DNA of 64,000 nt from Negadavirga shengliensis (GCF_042652345.1 NZ_JBHSJJ010000004.1:372001-436000), one strand, 5' to 3'. Shown: positions 7,231 through 17,164, counted from the stretch's first letter. Made by a program: numbers and translations. Notes: a model not told the origin generated them from the sequence alone.

Positions 7231-10200
7231 TCAATTATGGCCCAAACCGCAGCCACAACCGCTGTGCATAAAACCTCTGATGTGTTCATGCCAGGGGAAG
7301 GCTTCCCGGAACAGCCTGTTTTCCCAGTAAAACTGTCCCCTTTCCTTCGGCTCCATACCTATTTCATTCATGGTTTCCGTGTCATACAACCTGCCATTCA
7401 CCATGGTATATCGGATGGATTCGGAATTGCGGATGTCCTCTAAGGGGTTGGACTCCAGTATGATCAGGTCTGCCAGCTTTCCGGCTTTCAACGAGCCTAT
7501 ATCCTCATCCGCACCGATGTACTGAGCGGGGTTGATGGTGGCGGCCTTTAAGGCCTCGTGGTTGTCCATGCCCCCCTGCGCCAGGTTCCATAGTTCCCAA
7601 TGGGCTCCCAAACCTTGCAGTTGGCCATGAGCCCCTAAATTTACCTTGATGCCTTTTTTTGCGAGTTCATGTACGGCTTTTGACGTAAGAATATGGCTGT
7701 TTTCATATTCTTCATCCGGGACCATCGTACGGTGTCTGGACCGGGCATCGATGGTGCCCCTGGGGGTAAATTGCAGGAGCTTTTCATTCTCCCATACATC
7801 GGTTTTCTGGTACCAATAGTACTCCGCATTCAGCCCGCCATAATTGACAATCAGGGTAGGGGTGTAGCCTACATCTGTCTGGCTCCAGAGCTCCAAGACA
7901 TCCTTGTATACCGGAGCAATCGGAATGTTATGCTCGATTCCTGTATGCCCGTCCATTATCATGGTCATGTTATGGAAAAAGGTAGAGCCGCCCTCTGGCA
8001 CGACATTTACGCCCTGTTCTCTTGCTGCCTGCAAAACCTGCTGACGCTGGTCTCTGCGGGGCTGATTATACGATTTTACGGATGTTGCCCCGAAGGCTTT
8101 GGTACGCCGCACAGATGCCCGGGCATCTTCCAGGTTATCAATGAGGGCTTTGAAATCCCCATCCGCGCCGTACAGGATAAACCCGGTGCTGAAAATCCTG
8201 GGACCTACCAACGCCCCGTTCTTTACCATTTCCGACAAGGTAAATACGGTTTCGGTATTGGCGGAAGGATCGTGGGCGGTGGTCACGCCAAAGGCGAGAT
8301 TGGCATACAGTTGCCAGTTCTGTTGTACCCTGAGCCCATCGCGGAAAGCACCGATATGCGCGTGGGCGTCCACCATGCCAGGCATGATGGTTTTTCCTTG
8401 CATGTCATAGGAAAGGGCATCGGAAGGCACTTTAACCATGCTTGCAGGTCCCACTGCGATTATTTTGTTGTTTTCTATCAGAATGGTGCCGTTTTCGATG
8501 ACTTCATCGCCTTCCATGGTGATGATCCTTGCGCCTTCAAGGGCTATCTTACCCTGGGGTTTGTCTATTGCAGCCTCCAGTCCAATGGCAATTCCAGGAT
8601 CTTCATCCTTTCTTTCTTGTTTAGAAGAGGAAGCCTCCAAAAAATCGAATTTATCGGTCAGTTTATTGGAGTAATACCGGTCACCCATGGTCCAGTAGAC
8701 GGTCTGACTGTCTTTGGACCAGTGCAGGTTGATCCCTGCATCCTTGGTGAGCTGGGAAACGGGAATGGATTTTGTTTTGTCATCCAAATCGACGGTTTGG
8801 CCATTGAGTACCAATGGGGCTACATAAGCCTTGTGCAAATGGATAAAAGCAACCCATTTGTTGTCCGGGCTGGGCACCAATCGGTTGGCGTATTTGGACT
8901 TGATATGGCTTCTTTCGTCTTGCCCATTCAGGTCCACGCTTTTGAGCTCTTTGGTGAGGTTACCGAAAAATTGTCCACCTGTTTGGTAAAAAATCCTCTT
9001 GCCTTCCTGGTTGAAAACGGGAAAATCCCCTTCTTCGGTCAGCAGTTTGGTAGTTTTATTGGTCAAATCCATGGTATAAAGACCGGGATTTTTCGTGAAA
9101 GCCCTTCCCTGATCCAGATTTCCTGCTTCCTTCTGAAACAAGAGGGTCTTACCGTCGGGAGAATAGGAGGGATTCCTGTATGTTCCTTTTTCTAAGGTGA
9201 GTTTGGCAATAATACCGCTTTTGAGGTCTTTTTCATAAATAGCCCCTTTCTCAAGGTCATTCCACGTGACGAACACGATTTTATTGCCATCGGGAGAGAA
9301 GGAAGGCTCTGCTTCGAAATCTTTTCCATTGGTTAGTCTTTTGGGTTGACCATTTGGAAGTGTTTTGGTCCATATATACCCCAAGGCCGTAAAGGCCAGT
9401 GTTTTGCCGTCGGGGGAGGTGATGGCATTGCGGATCATTTTGGCAGTAAAAGCTTCTGTTTCGATGACATTCCTGAAATGAACACGCTCGGCAACCGGTA
9501 TTTCCGCTTCCACTTCGAAGGGTATATTATCCACTTCAAGTGTTTGGGTGTGGATTTTCTGGATTTTACCTCCGGCCCAGATCACGATGTGTTGGTTGTC
9601 AGGCATCCAGTTGAAACCCGGATACACACCAAAAATGGCCCAGGCTGTTTGCTGGTCCTTGTTAAGTCGGTCGTAGACCGGCCATTCCTCACCCGTTTCC
9701 AGATCGTGGAGATAAAGCACAGTTTTGGTTCTCACCCTTTTGATAAAGGCCAGTGTTTTGCCATCCGGAGACACTTGCGGGCGCACGGCCCCCCCGGGCC
9801 CTCCGGTAATGACTTTCGTTTCCCCTTTTTCAAGGTCATATCTTTTGATGACATAGATTTGGTTGTTGGGATCCCGGTTGTATTCAAATACGTCTCCCGG
9901 CGACATGTCTTCGCTGAAATAAAGATACCGGCCGTCAGGAGCCACCGAGGGCTCGTTCACATCCATCTGGTCATTTCTGCGTTTGGTGAGTTGGAGACCT
10001 TCCCCGCCGCTGATGTGATACTGCCACATTTCCCCGGCACCAAGGGAGCGTCGGGAAGTAAAATGCTTGCGGGCGATTAAAAAGTTGCCATCAGGCATCC
10101 AGGTGGCATTGTTAAGGAGGCGGAAACTTTCCTTGGTGACCTGTCTGGCCTCGCTGCCGTCAGGTTTCATGACCCAAATGTTGTCGCCACCTCCTGCATC

Positions 10201-10518
10201 GGAAGTAAAAGAAATCCACTTTCCATCCGGGCTAAAGCGCGGCTGTATTTCGAACGGCAATCCTGCCCTTAGGGGCTTGGCTTTCCCCCCTGTAATAGGC
10301 AGACTATAGATGTCACCCAGTAGGTCAAAGACAATGGTTTGGCCATCAGGACTCACATCCAGATTCATCCAGGTACCTTCATCCGTGGTAAAGCGTACGG
10401 TTTTGAAATTCCAGTTGCCTTTGGGATTGGCAACATCCCATTTTTCTTCTTCCTGGGCATGCAGGCTTAAAATTAAGATCAATGATAAAAGGCCTGTGCT
10501 TAAAAAGGGTCTCAACAT
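7231..10518 (-). CDS. TolB-like beta-propeller / amidohydrolase fusion, exported
   Basis: A 1,095-residue exported protein. A signal peptide of about 21 residues ends at LSLHAQ. Residues about 35-650 carry TolB/PD40 propeller repeats, with the recurring SPDG element (for example QPRFSPDGKWISFTSD, EPSFSPDGNKIVFVTW). Residues about 665-1065 are an amidohydrolase: VDAHAHIG gives the metal-binding H719 and H721, later GVNVVPEGG and KVNLGAHGQLQGLGAH hold further ligand-region histidines, and KAGKLADLIIL plus MVNGRLYD close the composite beta-sandwich. The family includes imidazolonepropionase-like and peptidase-like hydrolases. The last residues are an odd Cys/His tail, HSGCGCGLGHN. This fusion is recurrent in Bacteroidota; substrate unknown. 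No partner gene is evident, since csaA follows after 145 bases. Confidence 0.88.
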   Translation of the reverse strand: MLRPFLSTGLLSLILILSLHAQEEEKWDVANPKGNWNFKTVRFTTDEGTWMNLDVSPDGQTIVFDLLGDIYSLPITGGKAKPLRAGLPFEIQPRFSPDGKWISFTSDAGGGDNIWVMKPDGSEARQVTKESFRLLNNATWMPDGNFLIARKHFTSRRSLGAGEMWQYHISGGEGLQLTKRRNDQMDVNEPSVAPDGRYLYFSEDMSPGDVFEYNRDPNNQIYVIKRYDLEKGETKVITGGPGGAVRPQVSPDGKTLAFIKRVRTKTVLYLHDLETGEEWPVYDRLNKDQQTAWAIFGVYPGFNWMPDNQHIVIWAGGKIQKIHTQTLEVDNIPFEVEAEIPVAERVHFRNVIETEAFTAKMIRNAITSPDGKTLAFTALGYIWTKTLPNGQPKRLTNGKDFEAEPSFSPDGNKIVFVTWNDLEKGAIYEKDLKSGIIAKLTLEKGTYRNPSYSPDGKTLLFQKEAGNLDQGRAFTKNPGLYTMDLTNKTTKLLTEEGDFPVFNQEGKRIFYQTGGQFFGNLTKELKSVDLNGQDERSHIKSKYANRLVPSPDNKWVAFIHLHKAYVAPLVLNGQTVDLDDKTKSIPVSQLTKDAGINLHWSKDSQTVYWTMGDRYYSNKLTDKFDFLEASSSKQERKDEDPGIAIGLEAAIDKPQGKIALEGARIITMEGDEVIENGTILIENNKIIAVGPASMVKVPSDALSYDMQGKTIMPGMVDAHAHIGAFRDGLRVQQNWQLYANLAFGVTTAHDPSANTETVFTLSEMVKNGALVGPRIFSTGFILYGADGDFKALIDNLEDARASVRRTKAFGATSVKSYNQPRRDQRQQVLQAAREQGVNVVPEGGSTFFHNMTMIMDGHTGIEHNIPIAPVYKDVLELWSQTDVGYTPTLIVNYGGLNAEYYWYQKTDVWENEKLLQFTPRGTIDARSRHRTMVPDEEYENSHILTSKAVHELAKKGIKVNLGAHGQLQGLGAHWELWNLAQGGMDNHEALKAATINPAQYIGADEDIGSLKAGKLADLIILESNPLEDIRNSESIRYTMVNGRLYDTETMNEIGMEPKERGQFYWENRLFREAFPWHEHIRGFMHSGCGCGLGHN

Positions 10519-10870
10519 ACAATAGGCGGTTAGCTTAATAAATTACTTTTCGGATAAAGATAGGGAGGTTTTTGTAAATGAAAACCGGGAGGATTATATG
10601 GAGGGGTATTCGATAATACTGAATTGGAAAGCCATTCCATAAGGAGAATATCCTAAAAGATAAATTAGAAGAATGGAATTTCGTTTATCTTTAAAAAAAT
10701 AATGTTATGGCTGAATTTTAATTGGCGTCCATTTTTAGGAATTTTGCTTACAGGATGGTGTCTTGGCGGGGGGGATAATATTTGATCCACTAAGGGAAGT
10801 ACCAACCGGACTCCATAAATATTCGGCGTGTCCCACACTAAAAAGATTCTAAAACTTGAAACCTTGATAT
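10519..10870. other. Intergenic region upstream of GNAT gene
   Basis: 352 bases between the divergent amidohydrolase and GNAT genes. The only coding-like item is a 27-codon frame at 10702-10785 that resembles the start of a lipoprotein signal (hydrophobic run, then LTGWCLGG) and stops at once. It may be a decayed gene start, but it is too short to call. Confidence 0.4.
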
Positions 10871-11269
10871 ATGACCATTGAAACCAACCAAAAACCTGCT
10901 TTAGATGAGTTGATGGTGTTATTCTCCCAAGTTTCCTGGGCTAAAAGCAGAAGCCGGGAAAGGGTGCAGCAGATGTTGGAAAACGACCCAATCTCGGTAT
11001 GTATCCGTCTGGAGGGCAAGCTGGTTGCCTATGGGAGAATTCTCACGGATGGATGTTTTCGTGGTTTGCTGGATGACATTATTGTTGATGAGCCAGTCCG
11101 GGGAAAAGGGTACGGTGCCATATTGGTCAGAGAACTCCTCAAACTCGCCGATGACGTTGACGTACTTTTTCTGAACGCAGATCCCGATATGGAAGACTTT
11201 TATTTACGATTTGGCTTTAAGAAGTTTGGGCTGTTGACCATGATCCGGCCAAAGGAAGTCCCCGGATAA
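10871..11269 (+). CDS. GNAT family N-acetyltransferase
   Basis: A 132-residue single-domain acetyltransferase using acetyl-CoA. The acetyl-CoA pyrophosphate-binding motif A is seen as VDEPVRGKGYGAILVRELLK (R-G-K-G-Y-G), preceded by the GRILTDGCFRGLLDDIIV strand pair, and followed by FLNADPDMEDFYLRFGFKKFG, the usual end of the fold. The length is normal for stand-alone GNATs. Substrate not predictable. It converges on the GlxA-type regulator with five bases between stops, and nothing in the neighbours suggests a pathway. Confidence 0.88.
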   Translation: MTIETNQKPALDELMVLFSQVSWAKSRSRERVQQMLENDPISVCIRLEGKLVAYGRILTDGCFRGLLDDIIVDEPVRGKGYGAILVRELLKLADDVDVLFLNADPDMEDFYLRFGFKKFGLLTMIRPKEVPG

Positions 11270-11274
11270 TAATA

Positions 11275-12243
11275 TCAAACCATTTGGAACCTCCCCCGGT
11301 AATCCACCGGCGTCATGCCACTCACCTTTTTGAAAACATCCCTGAATGCCTTGGGGTCGTTGTAACCTACATCGTACATTACTTCATTGACGGTTTTCTG
11401 TCCCGCTTCCAAGCTTTTTTTGGCAGCTTCTATCCGTATCCTTTGTATATATTCAATCACCGTATTAGCAGTGGCTTTCTTAAACCGGCGTTCGAAAGTC
11501 CTCCTTCCCACACCAAACCGATCGCATAATTCATTCACGGTGATTCTTTCGGGATAGTTTTCTTCTATATAGGCCTGGGCTTTTTTTACCTCTTCATCCT
11601 CATGGCATTTCTGCCCCTTAAAAATGATGAAAGGCGATTGGGATTGCCTGCCCACATCTACCTGGAATATTTTGGAACAATATATGGCTGTCTCCCTGCC
11701 GGCCATTTTTTCGATCAGATAGATGATCAAATTCACAGAAGAAAAAGCACCCCCACCGGTATATAAGTTGTCCTCATCGGTCAACAGTTTATCGGAAAGA
11801 AGTTTGACGTTTGGGAAAAGCATCCTGAAAGCCTCTCCGGCCCTCCAATGGGTCACACAGTTTCTGCCGTCCAGTAAGCCCGTACTGGCCAGAATAAATG
11901 CTCCCATACAAAGACTGACGACTTGTGCCCCGTTTTGATAATGGTTGCAGATCCAGGGCAAAAAATCCCTGTTTTTCTTAATGGCCTCAGCCAAATTCTC
12001 TTGTACAGGAGGGATGATGATGATGTCCGTCTTTTCCACCTGGTCGATCAATTTGTCTGGTTTAGCTGCATAAAAACCGTTTTCGATGACAATCAACGGC
12101 TCTAACCCGATGGTCTCAACGTGGAATATCTCCGGATTTCCCATTAATGTTTGATGGCGGTTGGCCTCCATAAGCCCCTGACGGACATTGTCAAAACCGG
12201 CCAGATTGGCCTGATGCAATAGGAGAATAGATACATGTTTCAT
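11275..12243 (-). CDS. GlxA-type transcriptional regulator (DJ-1/PfpI plus AraC HTH)
   Basis: A 322-residue regulator. Residues 1-190 form a class I glutamine-amidotransferase-like DJ-1/PfpI domain with the nucleophile-elbow cysteine in VSLCMGAF, used as a ligand sensor in this family. Residues about 215-320 are an AraC/XylS DNA-binding domain with two helix-turn-helix units (ITVNELCDRFGVGRRTFERRF and TVNEVMYDVGYNDPKAFRDVFKK). AraC proteins of this layout usually activate a nearby operon. No obvious target lies next to it; the GNAT gene converges and the ABC gene lies downstream after 172 bases and could be read from the same transcript. Confidence 0.92.
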   Translation of the reverse strand: MKHVSILLLHQANLAGFDNVRQGLMEANRHQTLMGNPEIFHVETIGLEPLIVIENGFYAAKPDKLIDQVEKTDIIIIPPVQENLAEAIKKNRDFLPWICNHYQNGAQVVSLCMGAFILASTGLLDGRNCVTHWRAGEAFRMLFPNVKLLSDKLLTDEDNLYTGGGAFSSVNLIIYLIEKMAGRETAIYCSKIFQVDVGRQSQSPFIIFKGQKCHEDEEVKKAQAYIEENYPERITVNELCDRFGVGRRTFERRFKKATANTVIEYIQRIRIEAAKKSLEAGQKTVNEVMYDVGYNDPKAFRDVFKKVSGMTPVDYRGRFQMV

Positions 12244-12415
12244 AAAATTTATTTTTGGCTGAAGCTGAATACCCCATTCACCACCAATCCCTGAAAAATA
12301 CTATGGGAAAACACTACATATTCAAATTCAACAGTTTACATGACTAATTGAGGATGAAATATAAATATAGGATTTGTCGTAATCAACCCTATACATATGT
12401 TTTTTTTCATAAATA

Positions 12416-14164
12416 TTAAATTCTTGCCTGGTAAGTGTACAAGTCATAGTACCTACCCTGACTGGAAATGAGTTCTTCGTGTTTACCCCTTTCCACAATC
12501 TGCCCTTTTTCAATCACAAGAATTTGATCCGCCTGCCGGATGGTACTCAGCCTGTGCGCGATCACAAAAGTGGTTCTTCCATGCATCAGCCTTTTTAAAC
12601 TTGCCTGAATGAAGTGTTCGCTTTCAGCGTCCAGGTTGCTGGTGGCTTCGTCCAGAATAAGGGTTCGTGGATCTGCCAAAATCGCCCTTGCAATAGCCAA
12701 CCTTTGTCTTTGACCTCCTGAAAGTTTAATCCCTCTTTCGCCGATGACGGTTTCCAGCCCCATTTCGAACTGGTCGGTAAATTGGTTTACATAGGCTGCT
12801 TTGACGGCTTCTTGCAAGGCTTCTTCACTGGCATCCGGCCGGGGGAACATGATGTTTTCCCGAATAGTCCCTTCAAACAAAAAATCATCCTGTAAAACCA
12901 CGCCAAGTTGCCCCCTGTAGGATGAAAGACTTATTTGGGAGAGGTCATGCCCATCAATGGTGATCTGCCCCTTGGTGGGATTGAGAAAAGAAGCGACAAG
13001 GCCCGAAATGGTGGTTTTCCCAGACCCCGAACTCCCCACCAGAGCGGTCACGGTCCCCGCCCGGGCTTTGAAACTTATGTTCTTCACCACATCATGTCCC
13101 TCCTCATAGGCAAAATCAACTTGGGTAAATTCCACATCGCCCCTGATTTCAGGAATCGTGATATTTCTTTTACCGGGATCTTCTTCCAAGGGGAGGTTCA
13201 TCAGTTCCTCGGTCCGGTCCAGTCCGGCAAAGGCCTCGGTCAACTGACTGCCTATGTTGCTCATTTGGAGAATAGGAGCAATCATGAAACCCAACAAAAG
13301 GGTGAATGCCAGAAAGTCCCCAAAACTCAACTGCTCGTCCATAATCATATAGCCACCGATACCCATGATGCCGGCAGAAGCTAGACCCAGGAGGAAAGTG
13401 GCAGCGCTGGTGACAAAACTGGTCGCCGTCAGGCTGCTTTTGACATTTAGAAACAACCTGTTTACACCCTCTTCAAATGTTTTCGTCTCCTGGTCTTCCG
13501 CATTGAATCCTTTGATTACCCGGATACCACCCAAAGTCTCCGTAAGCCTTCCGGTCACTTCTGCATTCAATTTCCCCCTCTCTCTGAATATGGGTCTTAT
13601 TTTTCCAAAAGCCTTCAGGGAAATCAGGCCAAAAATGCTTACGGGGAGCAATACATACAGTGTCATCAGCGGGCTGATATATACCAATAACACCAGACAG
13701 ATCAAGGAGGTCAGCACACCGCCGACCATTTGGGCCAATCCGGTTCCGACCAGGTTGCGGACCCCTTCCACATCGGTCATTACCCTGGAAACCAATTCCC
13801 CGGTCTTGGCATTGTCGAAAAACCGTATGGGCAGCCGGATAATATGGGCCTGCACCTGAGCCCTCAATTTTGATATCAGGTTCTGTGCTTCTACACTTAG
13901 GATCTGTGTGAGGGCAAATGACGTGACGGCCTGAATTGTCACGGCTACAGACACAGCAATGATCAACCATTTGAGCAGGTCAAAATTGTTGGATGGAATC
14001 ACATCGTCAACCAGGTATTTACTGGCCCAAGGTAAGACTAAACCCGATAAGCGGCTGATAACGATAAGGGCCAAACCTATAAAAACATGTTTTCTCCTTG
14101 GCCAGATTATGGTTTTGAATACCTTCGCCAGGCTGACTTTTCCCGGGATTTTTGTTTTTGTCAT
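12416..14164 (-). CDS. ABC exporter, fused permease and ATPase (MsbA-like)
   Basis: A 582-residue half-transporter that works as a homodimer in the inner membrane. Residues about 20-315 hold six transmembrane helices (ABC_membrane fold, type I exporter). Residues about 340-580 are the nucleotide-binding domain: Walker A GSSGSGKTT, Q-loop VLQDDFLFEGTIRENI, signature LSGGQRQRLAIARAIL, Walker B LILDEATSNLD, and switch His in VIAHRLST. Length and order match the MsbA/lipid-multidrug exporter group. Cargo cannot be told from sequence, and no periplasmic adaptor or TolC gene is adjacent. Confidence 0.93.
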   Translation of the reverse strand: MTKTKIPGKVSLAKVFKTIIWPRRKHVFIGLALIVISRLSGLVLPWASKYLVDDVIPSNNFDLLKWLIIAVSVAVTIQAVTSFALTQILSVEAQNLISKLRAQVQAHIIRLPIRFFDNAKTGELVSRVMTDVEGVRNLVGTGLAQMVGGVLTSLICLVLLVYISPLMTLYVLLPVSIFGLISLKAFGKIRPIFRERGKLNAEVTGRLTETLGGIRVIKGFNAEDQETKTFEEGVNRLFLNVKSSLTATSFVTSAATFLLGLASAGIMGIGGYMIMDEQLSFGDFLAFTLLLGFMIAPILQMSNIGSQLTEAFAGLDRTEELMNLPLEEDPGKRNITIPEIRGDVEFTQVDFAYEEGHDVVKNISFKARAGTVTALVGSSGSGKTTISGLVASFLNPTKGQITIDGHDLSQISLSSYRGQLGVVLQDDFLFEGTIRENIMFPRPDASEEALQEAVKAAYVNQFTDQFEMGLETVIGERGIKLSGGQRQRLAIARAILADPRTLILDEATSNLDAESEHFIQASLKRLMHGRTTFVIAHRLSTIRQADQILVIEKGQIVERGKHEELISSQGRYYDLYTYQARI

Positions 14165-14438
14165 GTGGATGAAATTTGATAAAGTACGAATTCCTACATG
14201 GATATCTAAAAGCAGGTTTCCTAATAATTTAAAAATTCATTGGAAAGTTCCGTGGATCATATTATCGGCTTCCGGGTTTTTCTGACTTGCTATGTCTTTG
14301 GGTGACGTGAAGTGTGCCGTTACACTATCTTATCTTGCGGGATACAAAAATCACAGGCAATCTTTACCTTTGAGTGTCTATTGAAGACACGATGACGGGC
14401 ATACAGTTTAACCGGAGCTAGAAAATATACTGGTCAAC

Positions 14439-16139
14439 TCAGAAACCCACAGCCGTATCCATGCCTCTGGTATCAGCCCCTCCTTCCATACTTCCATCGT
14501 CCCTCATCAGGATGCCATCAACCCTGCCTATGGCACTTCTTTCATTAAGCACATGCCCTCTTTTTTTGAGGTCATCAAGGATTTTAAGCTCAGAAAATTC
14601 CTTTTCATAAGAAATCACGTCTGGTTTCCACTGACTGTGAAACCTTTCTTCATTGACCGCTTCCTGCATGCCCATATCAAATTCAATCACGTTGACTACC
14701 GTTTGAAATACCGATGTGGGGATGGTGGATCCGCCTGGGGTTCCCACAACCATAAATAATTTTCCGTCTTTTTCAATTATGGTGGGGGTCATTGAACTCA
14801 GCATGCGTTTCCCGGGCTCAATTTTATTGGCCTCTCCTCCCAGCACACCGAACATGTTGGGAAATCCTGGTTTGATGGAAAAATCATCCATTTCGTTGTT
14901 TAATATAAACCCTGCACCGTCTACGACGACTTTGGAGCCCATCCCGCCATTGAGGGTAGTGGTGCATGCCACAGCATTTCCCAATGGGTCGACGATGGAA
15001 AAATGGGTTGTCTCTTCACTTAACGCCAGTACGCTTCCTGCGTTGATCCCGTCAGAGGGTGTGGCTCTTTTTGGGTCAAAATCGGCAAAACGTTCAGCAA
15101 GGTAGTCCTTGTCCAATAATTGTTCCACTGGAACAGGATAATAATCCGCGTCTGCCATGTATTCTGCCCGGTCCGCATATATCCTTCTTTCCATTTCTGT
15201 TTTTAGGTGCAGGTAGTCTGCATATTTTTTGCCACGATTGGAGACTTTATAGTTTTCAAGTATGCCCAGCATTTGCAAAAGAATGATGCCTCCACTGCTG
15301 GGTGGGCCCATGGTAATGATGTCATATTGTTTATATGAACCCAGGAGCGGTTGTCTCCACGAGCTTTCGTAAGTATCCAGGTCTTCCTGTGTGATGATAC
15401 CGTTGCCTCTCTCCATTTCTGCCAAGATAAATTCAGCCACTGGGCCCTTATAAAAGCCATCTCTTCCAAAATCCCTGATGCGCTTTAAGGTAGATGCCAG
15501 CTGATTCTGAATTAAAGTATCGCCTTGATGCCAGGATTTTCCGGAAAACTGTACCGGATCAACAGTGGAATATTTTTTCAGATTCTGGGATACACGGGTA
15601 AAATAGTCGGCCTCTTCCGATGTCAGGACAAAACCGTTTTCCGCCAGTTCAATTGCCGGCTGTATCAGTTCTTCCCAGGGCAGGCTGCCAAACTTTTCGT
15701 ATGCCTTTACCATTCCGTCCACCGCTCCGGGAACGCCGGCTGCCAGGTGCCCGTTTTGGCTTTTTTCGGGCAGTGGCTTGCCTTCCTCATCCAAAAACAT
15801 ATCCCGGTCGGAAAGAAGGGGAGATTTTTCCCTGAAATCCAGGGAGTGGTATATTCCGTCTTTTTCCCGGATCACGAAGAAGCCGCCGCCTCCTATGTTT
15901 CCGGCCTGCGGATAGACCACCGCCAGGGCCATATGAACAGCGATGGCTGCATCGACTGCATTGCCTCCTCTTTGCATAATGGCTGTGCCTACCTCTGAAG
16001 CCAATGGGTGCGCGGAAACAGTCATGGCTTTCTGGGTGACCAGACCGGTTTCTGTGATTCTTTTTTCGGTGTGACAGGAAAAGACAAGCAACAAAACAGT
16101 TGCTAGGCTAAGTACTGGTATGAAAACTTTGTTTTTCAT
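14439..16139 (-). CDS. ggt: Gamma-glutamyltransferase (glutathione hydrolase)
   Basis: A 566-residue Ntn-hydrolase precursor that hydrolyses or transfers the gamma-glutamyl group of glutathione and related compounds outside the cytoplasm. The signal peptide has a lipobox ending at Cys22 (LLLVFSC), so it is probably a lipoprotein. The N-terminal GGT segment RGGNAVDAAIAVHMALAVV is intact. Autocleavage is expected before Thr377 in EETTHFSIVD, the T-T-H motif of the small subunit, and later GAGFILNNEMDDFS and MLSSMTPTI match the family. The end, GGADTRGMDTAVGF, corresponds to the usual GGxDPRRxGxAxGY C terminus. Appears monocistronic. Confidence 0.95.
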   Translation of the reverse strand: MKNKVFIPVLSLATVLLLVFSCHTEKRITETGLVTQKAMTVSAHPLASEVGTAIMQRGGNAVDAAIAVHMALAVVYPQAGNIGGGGFFVIREKDGIYHSLDFREKSPLLSDRDMFLDEEGKPLPEKSQNGHLAAGVPGAVDGMVKAYEKFGSLPWEELIQPAIELAENGFVLTSEEADYFTRVSQNLKKYSTVDPVQFSGKSWHQGDTLIQNQLASTLKRIRDFGRDGFYKGPVAEFILAEMERGNGIITQEDLDTYESSWRQPLLGSYKQYDIITMGPPSSGGIILLQMLGILENYKVSNRGKKYADYLHLKTEMERRIYADRAEYMADADYYPVPVEQLLDKDYLAERFADFDPKRATPSDGINAGSVLALSEETTHFSIVDPLGNAVACTTTLNGGMGSKVVVDGAGFILNNEMDDFSIKPGFPNMFGVLGGEANKIEPGKRMLSSMTPTIIEKDGKLFMVVGTPGGSTIPTSVFQTVVNVIEFDMGMQEAVNEERFHSQWKPDVISYEKEFSELKILDDLKKRGHVLNERSAIGRVDGILMRDDGSMEGGADTRGMDTAVGF

Positions 16140-16278
16140 TTTTTAGACAACTCTTATAAGATCTCACATTAAATGGACATGGAAAATTTCCGGTTATTCA
16201 GGGGCATCAAAAAAGAATCATAATGTATCAAATGTTTTGGAGGATGTCCAATAAAACAGTTGATTAATGGAAGGAAAT

Positions 16279-16617
16279 CTATTGATTGATCTTCTCAAGG
16301 AAAATTTTGAGTTCTTTTTCCAATGAGTCCAGTTGGTGGAGTAAGGTATTATAATAATAGGGGAATTTCTTCTCGATGTTTTTTTCTATGTTCTCGATGT
16401 TATTTTTGACCGTTATGGCACCCAGATAGCTTAACATGGGTTTTGATTTATGGAACTTCTTTTTGATGATGAAAAATTCCTTGTTTTCATAGTGGTGCTC
16501 CAGATTTTTGAGATCCTGAATACTGATTTCCAGAACCAATTCGATAATTTCATAAATCAGTTCCGTATCGTGGTCGAAAAAATGATAAATCATGTCGGGT
16601 TTGATCAGCTTGTACAT
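16279..16617 (-). CDS. Stand-alone Hpt-domain protein
   Basis: A 112-residue all-helical protein resembling a histidine phosphotransfer domain. The helix with KKFHKSKPMLSYLGA aligns with the Hpt pattern H-K-x-K-x-x-x-x-x-L-G-A, with His56 as the predicted phosphate acceptor. The C terminus is a long basic/acidic amphipathic helix (QLDSLEKELKIFLEKI). Hpt proteins shuttle phosphate between hybrid kinases and response regulators. No response regulator lies nearby, so it probably serves kinases encoded elsewhere. The DNA is markedly AT-rich compared with its neighbours. The conserved Gly after the second Lys in typical Hpts is replaced by Pro, so activity is not certain. Confidence 0.65.
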   Translation of the reverse strand: MYKLIKPDMIYHFFDHDTELIYEIIELVLEISIQDLKNLEHHYENKEFFIIKKKFHKSKPMLSYLGAITVKNNIENIEKNIEKKFPYYYNTLLHQLDSLEKELKIFLEKINQ

Positions 16618-16940
16618 AAAAGTGTGCTTAAGAAGTTATCCATTTTATCTGTTTTTAGCCCGACCACACATACCAGCTAATAGTTAACGATTGAACATCT
16701 GTTTTTATACGGAGTTGACGCCATTGATTTTGGCTAATAAAAGTAAATTTACTCAAATTCATTTATTTTTAGATGCATGTTGATGAAATTACTTTACAAC
16801 TTTTAAGCACAGCATTCGGGATGTTCCCATCTGAGATTTTTTAGAACCCGGGCTGCGTCGAATTGGGCGGAAAAGGAACTTTTCTTTATACCGAAACCTT
16901 AATAGAACCGATAAGGATATTGGATCAAAAAGGCAACCGT
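16618..16940. other. Intergenic region, divergent promoters
   Basis: 323 AT-rich bases between the divergent Hpt gene and the small membrane-protein gene. I see no strong hairpin and no gene. An open frame joins the small gene from 16863, but the added residues are not membrane-protein-like and are probably untranslated. Confidence 0.4.
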
Positions 16941-17093
16941 ATGGATCGAAATAAACGTAATAAATGGGTGTTCCTCATTTTTGGGCTTATTTTTTTGTTG
17001 ATTATCGTTATTATTGGTATTGACATGTCGAAGAGGACCACTTTCCCTGAATCTAAAGGAAATTTAAAGGAAAGAATGACTCCCTCTGAATGA
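16941..17093 (+). CDS. Small single-pass membrane protein, unknown
   Basis: A 50-residue protein: six charged residues (MDRNKRNK), one hydrophobic helix of about 22 residues (WVFLIFGLIFLLIIVIIGID), then a short polar tail with several Lys and Glu. I chose the ATG at 16941 because the positively charged start followed at once by the helix is the normal layout and an AAAAGG sits nearby upstream; a longer start at 16863 is possible. I do not recognise the family. It precedes the unknown 17165 gene by 71 bases in the same direction, so they may be co-transcribed. Confidence 0.55.
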   Translation: MDRNKRNKWVFLIFGLIFLLIIVIIGIDMSKRTTFPESKGNLKERMTPSE

Positions 17094-17164
17094 AAGTGTA
17101 TATTTGCAGTTGATAATTATCAACAACCTACCGGTTACGCTGTCGGTTAGCCCTATTTCCATAC

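Noticed and set aside
7693..9195. 500-codon plus-strand frame inside the TolB-amidohydrolase gene
   Set aside because: Antisense to a gene with clear propeller and amidohydrolase motifs; no domain pattern in the translation.
10702..10785. 27-codon frame resembling a lipoprotein signal peptide start
   Set aside because: Stops straight after the lipobox-like Cys and has no continuation in another frame that I can see; kept only as a note on the gap.
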